Shown here piece after piece: positions 60,991-64,000 of a DNA stretch of 64,000 bases. The notes under the pieces are model-generated. The model was not told the DNA's origin and did not search any database. It saw nothing but the letters and a program-made list of their open reading frames with translations. Within the stretch, counting starts at the first letter, position 1. Each line of letters starts with the position of its first letter. The translations under genes were made by a program, and so were the position numbers. This DNA comes from Stenotrophomonas sp046736075 (GTDB taxonomy: Bacteria; Pseudomonadota; Gammaproteobacteria; Xanthomonadales; Xanthomonadaceae), in the NCBI RefSeq assembly GCF_046736075.1, contig NZ_CP177163.1:2728001-2792000 (forward strand), in the 5' to 3' direction.

Positions 60991-61340
60991 TCGCAGTCCT
61001 CCCGATAGGCGAGGCAGGATGCGCTTACCCCGTCACAAAGGCTGCGACTGAACAGAGCCGATTGCGCCAACCCGTAGATGGCGCCAACCGAACCCTGCCG
61101 AACCAACAGAAACAAGCGATTTCCCAACATCCGCACCAACCCGCATGGTGCACACCGGAGCGTAGAAACTCCTCTAGCAGCAAGATGTTGGACGTCCCAC
61201 GTCGGGAGGGTGGCTAATACAACACCCCCTGTGGAAATACGCCCGCCGGTTGCTGCTAGACGGTTTCTAACCTCCCGACACCCTCGCCATCCCGGCGAGG
61301 GCACGCCATGCCGGAGGTCCAACATGCTGACGTCATTCAT
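60987..61340 (-). CDS. Open frame antisense to the symE leader
   Basis: A 117-residue frame, MNDVSMLDLRHGVPSPGW..., with no clear fold, rich in Arg, Gly and Cys. It runs across the whole symE leader and start codon on the opposite strand and ends in an ATGA overlap with the 71-residue gene. It may be an accident of a GC-rich leader, or the translated part of an antisense RNA that controls symE as SymR does in E. coli. The coupling makes a real transcript plausible, but a functional protein is doubtful. Confidence 0.35.
   Translation of the reverse strand: MNDVSMLDLRHGVPSPGWRGCREVRNRLAATGGRISTGGVVLATLPTWDVQHLAARGVSTLRCAPCGLVRMLGNRLFLLVRQGSVGAIYGLAQSALFSRSLCDGVSASCLAYREDCE
61173..61326 (+). 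promoter_or_regulatory. Structured leader of the symE-like gene
   Basis: Three perfect complementary pairs are interleaved: TCTAGCAGCAA (61173) with TTGCTGCTAGA (61250); GTCGGGAGG (61201) with CCTCCCGAC (61271); and ATGTTGGAC (61185) with GTCCAACAT (61317-61325), which covers the end of the Shine-Dalgarno and the start codon. A local 8-bp hairpin, CCCTCGCC/GGCGAGGG, lies at 61281-61301. The first two pairs cross, giving a pseudoknot or alternative folds. The third would hide the translation start. Confidence 0.65.
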
Positions 61341-61623
61341 AGCATCACCCTTCTTCGAGCCCCCCAAGCGCAAGCCCTACACCCGGCCCGCGCGCTTCAA
61401 CCGTGTGGGGTCGTTGCTGTATCCCATCCGCGAGGAACACGGCACCAACGAGCTCGTGCCTTACATCCGGTTGCGCGGCCGCTGGCTGGACAGCCTCGGC
61501 TTCGACATCGGTGCCCGCCTGAGCGTGGAGACCACCCCCGGCAGCATCATCCTCACGGTGGTGGAGCGGCCCGTGGTGGTTCCCCCAAAGATCCCCAGGA
61601 AGCTGCAGCGGCAAGCCCGCTGA
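61324..61623 (+). CDS. symE: SymE-family (AbrB-fold) toxin-like protein
   Basis: A 99-residue protein with the SymE core: RVGSLLYPIREEHGTNELVPYIRLRGRWLDSLGFDIGARLSVETTPGSIILTVVE. The PYIRLRGRWLxxxGFxxGxxVxV block is diagnostic. In E. coli, SymE is an SOS-induced RNA-cleaving toxin repressed by LexA, by antisense RNA SymR and by Lon. No LexA box was seen here. Translation starts inside a highly structured leader (61173-61326). It is on the plus strand, followed by a gap and then a small RHH-like gene. Confidence 0.87.
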   Translation: MLTSFIASPFFEPPKRKPYTRPARFNRVGSLLYPIREEHGTNELVPYIRLRGRWLDSLGFDIGARLSVETTPGSIILTVVERPVVVPPKIPRKLQRQAR

Positions 61624-61822
61624 GCGGCATCGCCCACCTTCGCGAAGGGCATCGGCACGGCCACCAGCCGGGGTGGCGCGCACGCCACACAGCCTTATGG
61701 CGGCACGGAGTACCACGGCCCGGCAGCGTCGCGCTGGAACAGGCACAAACCAATACGTCTCTGCGCCTCTGGTGCGGCACGCGCGTGCCTTCAACTTCAC
61801 TAACCAGCAGTGGGAGGAACTC
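61624..61822 (+). other. Intergenic stretch after symE
   Basis: About 200 bases with no coding frame of its own. GTGGGAGGAAC just before the ATG at 61823 gives a strong Shine-Dalgarno for the next gene. The rest shows nothing beyond ordinary spacer. Confidence 0.4.
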
Positions 61823-62152
61823 ATGAACGAGAGCGTCTTCATGCAGCTAGAGATGGACGCTGGCCTGCGTGCCCGCTTCCAGCAGGCAGCGGCGCGCGAA
61901 CGGCGCCCTGCTGCACAGGTGCTCCAATGCTTGATGAGCGAGTATGTGGCGCGGCAAGCGGGCCAGGGCACTACCGGCGAATCCGGAAGCGCTGAACCGG
62001 CCGAGCGCGCAGGCGGGGCGGCAGCTTGCGATGAGGCCGCAGCCACCGGCATGCCCGAGCCACCGCCGAACCTGGACAGCGGCGACCGGGACCTGGAAGC
62101 GTTGGCTCACCGCCAGCACGGGTGGAGCGCGTGTCCGTTTGGCACCCGATGA
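61823..62152 (+). CDS. Ribbon-helix-helix-like small protein
   Basis: A 109-residue protein. The first 46 residues, MNESVFMQLEMDAGLRARFQ onward to VARQ, form the beta-helix-helix pattern of ribbon-helix-helix antitoxins (ParD/RelB type). The rest is a disordered Gly/Ala/Pro-rich tail. It could be an antitoxin or DNA-binding regulator for a toxin nearby, though no matching ParE/RelE gene is adjacent. It lies between symE and the T6SS-type toxin genes. Confidence 0.6.
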   Translation: MNESVFMQLEMDAGLRARFQQAAARERRPAAQVLQCLMSEYVARQAGQGTTGESGSAEPAERAGGAAACDEAAATGMPEPPPNLDSGDRDLEALAHRQHGWSACPFGTR

Positions 62153-62357
62153 TGCGCGCGTGCCCGCAACCATCCAGACAAGCGGGGCGACGGTGAGCCC
62201 GTGCAAGCTGCGGGTTCACCCGGTCTACCGCAATGAGGCGCCTAGGAATCTTTGCGCCGTGCCCGAACCGTGAACCCACGCAAGCCGGCTCTGTGAGCTA
62301 CATCAACAGACGCGCTCCGAGCCACTGCTAGCCTTTCAGCCTCACGGAGGAGACCTC
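62153..62357 (+). other. Intergenic stretch before the toxin operon
   Basis: A 205-base gap. ACGGAGGAGACCTC (62344-62357) immediately before the next ATG is a strong Shine-Dalgarno. An A/T-richer patch near 62290-62330 may hold the promoter of the toxin set, but no -35/-10 pair is certain. Confidence 0.4.
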
Positions 62358-62723
62358 ATGCTGACGCTGGATGCACGACAGGCAGCGCTGCTGCGCCTGC
62401 CATACCCCGTAACGTTCCTGCCCAGACTGGCAGATGAAATCCGCCGCGACATGCCGGAGCGGGTGATCGGCCTGGACAACCGCGCATTGGCTGCTGAAAC
62501 CGAGCGCTGCTACACCTACGCCGCCTACGAGCTGGGCATCACCCGCCTGCCCGTGCTGGTGCGGTGGACGAAGACCGACGTCGGCAGCGGGGGCGCGCTA
62601 CACCGCGACATGACGGTGGACCTGGCCGTACGCCATGCAGGCGACCCCAATCTGGCTGCCGCCGATCTGTTGGCTGCCCTGGCCGCGTCGCATCGCTGGC
62701 CCACGCCCCGGAGCGGTGCGTAA
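62358..62723 (+). CDS. Small accessory protein of a T6SS-type toxin operon
   Basis: A 121-residue protein, LTLDARQAALLRLPYPVTFLPRLADEIRRDMPERVIGLDNRALAAETERCYTYAAYELGITRLPVLVRW. Short helical proteins of this LT(x)xQ...YAxxLGIT pattern are encoded just before T6SS cargo effectors and may act as chaperones or adaptors. Its TAA overlaps the ATG of the toxin gene (TAATG), implying translation coupling. Specific activity unknown. Confidence 0.65.
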   Translation: MLTLDARQAALLRLPYPVTFLPRLADEIRRDMPERVIGLDNRALAAETERCYTYAAYELGITRLPVLVRWTKTDVGSGGALHRDMTVDLAVRHAGDPNLAAADLLAALAASHRWPTPRSGA

Positions 62724-63424
62724 TGGCGGCCACTCCCGCACCCGCCGTGGGAAAGGTGCTTGAGCTGCTCGGCAAGGCGGCTGCAGCAGCGGCGGCAGCG
62801 ATGGGCGCCAAGGAGGCAGTGAAGGATCGGCCGGGCACCCGAGCGCGCGAGGCGGATTGCTCGGAAGTGTCCGATGACGCCGACTGCGACCAGTGCCTGC
62901 TGATCAACGGACGGATCGGGCCGCCGCCCACCCCGCGCTACATCGCCAAGAGCAATCGCATCAACTACGACTACCAGCTCTACGTCGCGAACCTGTACGC
63001 GGGGCCAGAGCGGTTTGGCTACGTGAGAGCCGGGGACAACTCGAACAGCATCGTCAATATCGAGCTCTCGATGCTGAAGGACTTCTTTGGGACGGGTGGG
63101 AAGTACACGACGTTGGAGTGGATGTTTGGTGGGATTGCGTTTGATGGGTTCTGGCGCAGCAAGTGCACAGTTGTGGAGAGCAAGGCGAACTATGCCCATG
63201 TCTTCGATGAGAACGGCAACTACAAGAAGGAGTTCATGAGATTCGAGATTGAGGGGTGGCGGGATGTCTTCGCGAGACAGGCGGCCGTAGTTGAACAAGC
63301 AAAGCCGTACGGCAGGCTCGAATGGCACTTCATGCAGCACGTTTGCTACGAGGTCGCGCTGGGCCTGGGAATTCCACCTGAGAACGCCAAGCTCACCCCG
63401 TACGGAATAAGGGACATCCTATGA
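62723..63424 (+). CDS. Tox-REase-5 domain effector toxin
   Basis: A 233-residue protein. A short N-terminal helix and Ala-rich stretch (residues 1-35) precede the restriction-endonuclease-fold Tox-REase-5 domain: CDQCLLINGRIGPP, NRINYDYQLYVANLYAGPERFGYVR, LEWMFGGIAFDGFWRSKCTVVESKANY, and RLEWHFMQHVCYEVAL. The ESK in CTVVESKA is the likely PD-(D/E)xK active site. Such toxins are delivered by type VI or other secretion systems and degrade nucleic acid of rival bacteria. No VgrG, PAAR or Rhs part is present in it. It overlaps the next gene by 4 bases (ATGA). Confidence 0.88.
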   Translation: MAATPAPAVGKVLELLGKAAAAAAAAMGAKEAVKDRPGTRAREADCSEVSDDADCDQCLLINGRIGPPPTPRYIAKSNRINYDYQLYVANLYAGPERFGYVRAGDNSNSIVNIELSMLKDFFGTGGKYTTLEWMFGGIAFDGFWRSKCTVVESKANYAHVFDENGNYKKEFMRFEIEGWRDVFARQAAVVEQAKPYGRLEWHFMQHVCYEVALGLGIPPENAKLTPYGIRDIL

Positions 63425-64000
63425 AAGTAACTCTCGCATGCAGAAGTGTACCCGTGACGATGAGCCCATTTCAGGTCTACGAGGATGGGCTGAGTTGGGT
63501 CGGAAGCCTCGCCACCATTCATCCACACTTCGAACAATGGTGGCTGATGCCATCCTCCGCTCATGAGCCGGAGATCCCTATGTCCGACCGAGAGCAGATC
63601 ATCACGCGCATCGAAGCCAGAAGTGCCTATTTCGACAAGCAGTATCCAGGCACGAGTTCCCCTGCAAACCATAGCATTCTGCTGACGAACGCGCCGGGCG
63701 AAGCGAAGTGGCGCGAGCGAGGATGTCTTGCGCTGTCGATCAGAGCTGGGGTGGGGGAGTTACGGTTGGAAATAAATCAAATAGAGCAGATCTACGACTC
63801 CCCGTGCGACGTAATGTGGGGGCTGCTCAAGGTGCTCACGTCCAGACCGCAGGCGACCTTTGCGCAGACCAATGTCCAGCAGGCAAGAGGGAGAGAGAGG
63901 CGACACTACAGCAGCCAACTGGCGGTGTTTCAGCATCGCGATTTCATGGGCTGGATGGGGTACGTAGACCGGCCCGTCAGTACCCAGCAGATTCCCGATG
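63421..64000 (+). CDS. Imm52-family immunity protein (partial at window end)
   Basis: The frame stays open to the window edge, giving 193 residues so far. It starts in an ATGA overlap with the Tox-REase-5 gene. The pattern ...HFEQWWLMPSS..., EAKWRERGCLALSIRAG, and HRDFMGWMGYVDRPVS matches Imm52, the immunity family known to accompany Tox-REase-5 toxins. It would bind and block that toxin in the producing cell. The C-terminus is outside the window. Confidence 0.85.
   Translation, partial: MKVTLACRSVPVTMSPFQVYEDGLSWVGSLATIHPHFEQWWLMPSSAHEPEIPMSDREQIITRIEARSAYFDKQYPGTSSPANHSILLTNAPGEAKWRERGCLALSIRAGVGELRLEINQIEQIYDSPCDVMWGLLKVLTSRPQATFAQTNVQQARGRERRHYSSQLAVFQHRDFMGWMGYVDRPVSTQQIPD

Noticed and set aside
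61324..61623. LexA-controlled SOS toxin as in E. coli
   Set aside because: No CTGT-N8-ACAG box was found upstream, so SOS control is not supported here.

Overview
The window is a 64 kb chromosomal segment from a high-GC gammaproteobacterium of the Xanthomonadaceae, most likely Stenotrophomonas. The assignment rests on GTAG-headed palindromic repeats of the SMAG type known from S. maltophilia, a homodimeric-type aceE, a large Oar-like TonB receptor, HglS and the gene families overall. No rRNA, tRNA or CRISPR array was seen.

Layout. 1-7190: the aa3 cytochrome c oxidase cluster (end of coxB, ctaD, a 44-residue membrane protein, ctaG, ctaE, a convergent DUF2909 gene, SURF1, a Sco-like gene, ctaA, ctaB). 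7191-9415: a variable slot carrying two unrelated genes and, between them, duplicated scraps of both flanking genes. 9416-22887: mostly housekeeping genes (symporter, DSP-like phosphatase, dnaG, BrkB, yqeY, rpsU, tsaD, folB, a YbdG-type channel, a GH3 glucosidase, PQQ-type sugar dehydrogenase). 23394-35908: two divergent gene sets that look like one system for taking up and digesting murein peptides. On the minus strand are an NlpC/P60 peptidase, an L-Ala-D/L-Glu epimerase, an RpiR regulator, a YkuD-type enzyme and an APC permease. On the plus strand are a transglutaminase-like protein, a TonB receptor, a beta-lactamase-fold hydrolase and a VanX-type D-Ala-D-Ala dipeptidase. An AT-rich promoter region with palindromes lies between them.

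35976-56749: mixed core genes (EF-hand protein, HAD hydrolase, HglS, a succinate CoA-transferase, glnE, a queuosine-precursor-type transporter, DUF2145 cluster, ELM1-like protein, nitroreductase, YceI, ferric-siderophore reductase with its PadR regulator, aceE), separated by many SMAG repeats and one 30-bp tandem array. 56811-64000: an accessory island with lower GC in its first part. It holds a reverse transcriptase fused to a nitrilase domain (DRT/UG type), an HNH endonuclease, a SymE-like toxin with an elaborate leader and an antisense frame, a ribbon-helix-helix-like protein, and a Tox-REase-5 effector with its Imm52 immunity gene, which runs off the window.

The strongest candidates for little-described biology are the RT-nitrilase gene, the TonB-linked murein-peptide locus, the symE leader, and the duplicated gene ends at 8138-8235. 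Functions are inferred from sequence motifs read by eye; no database search was run.
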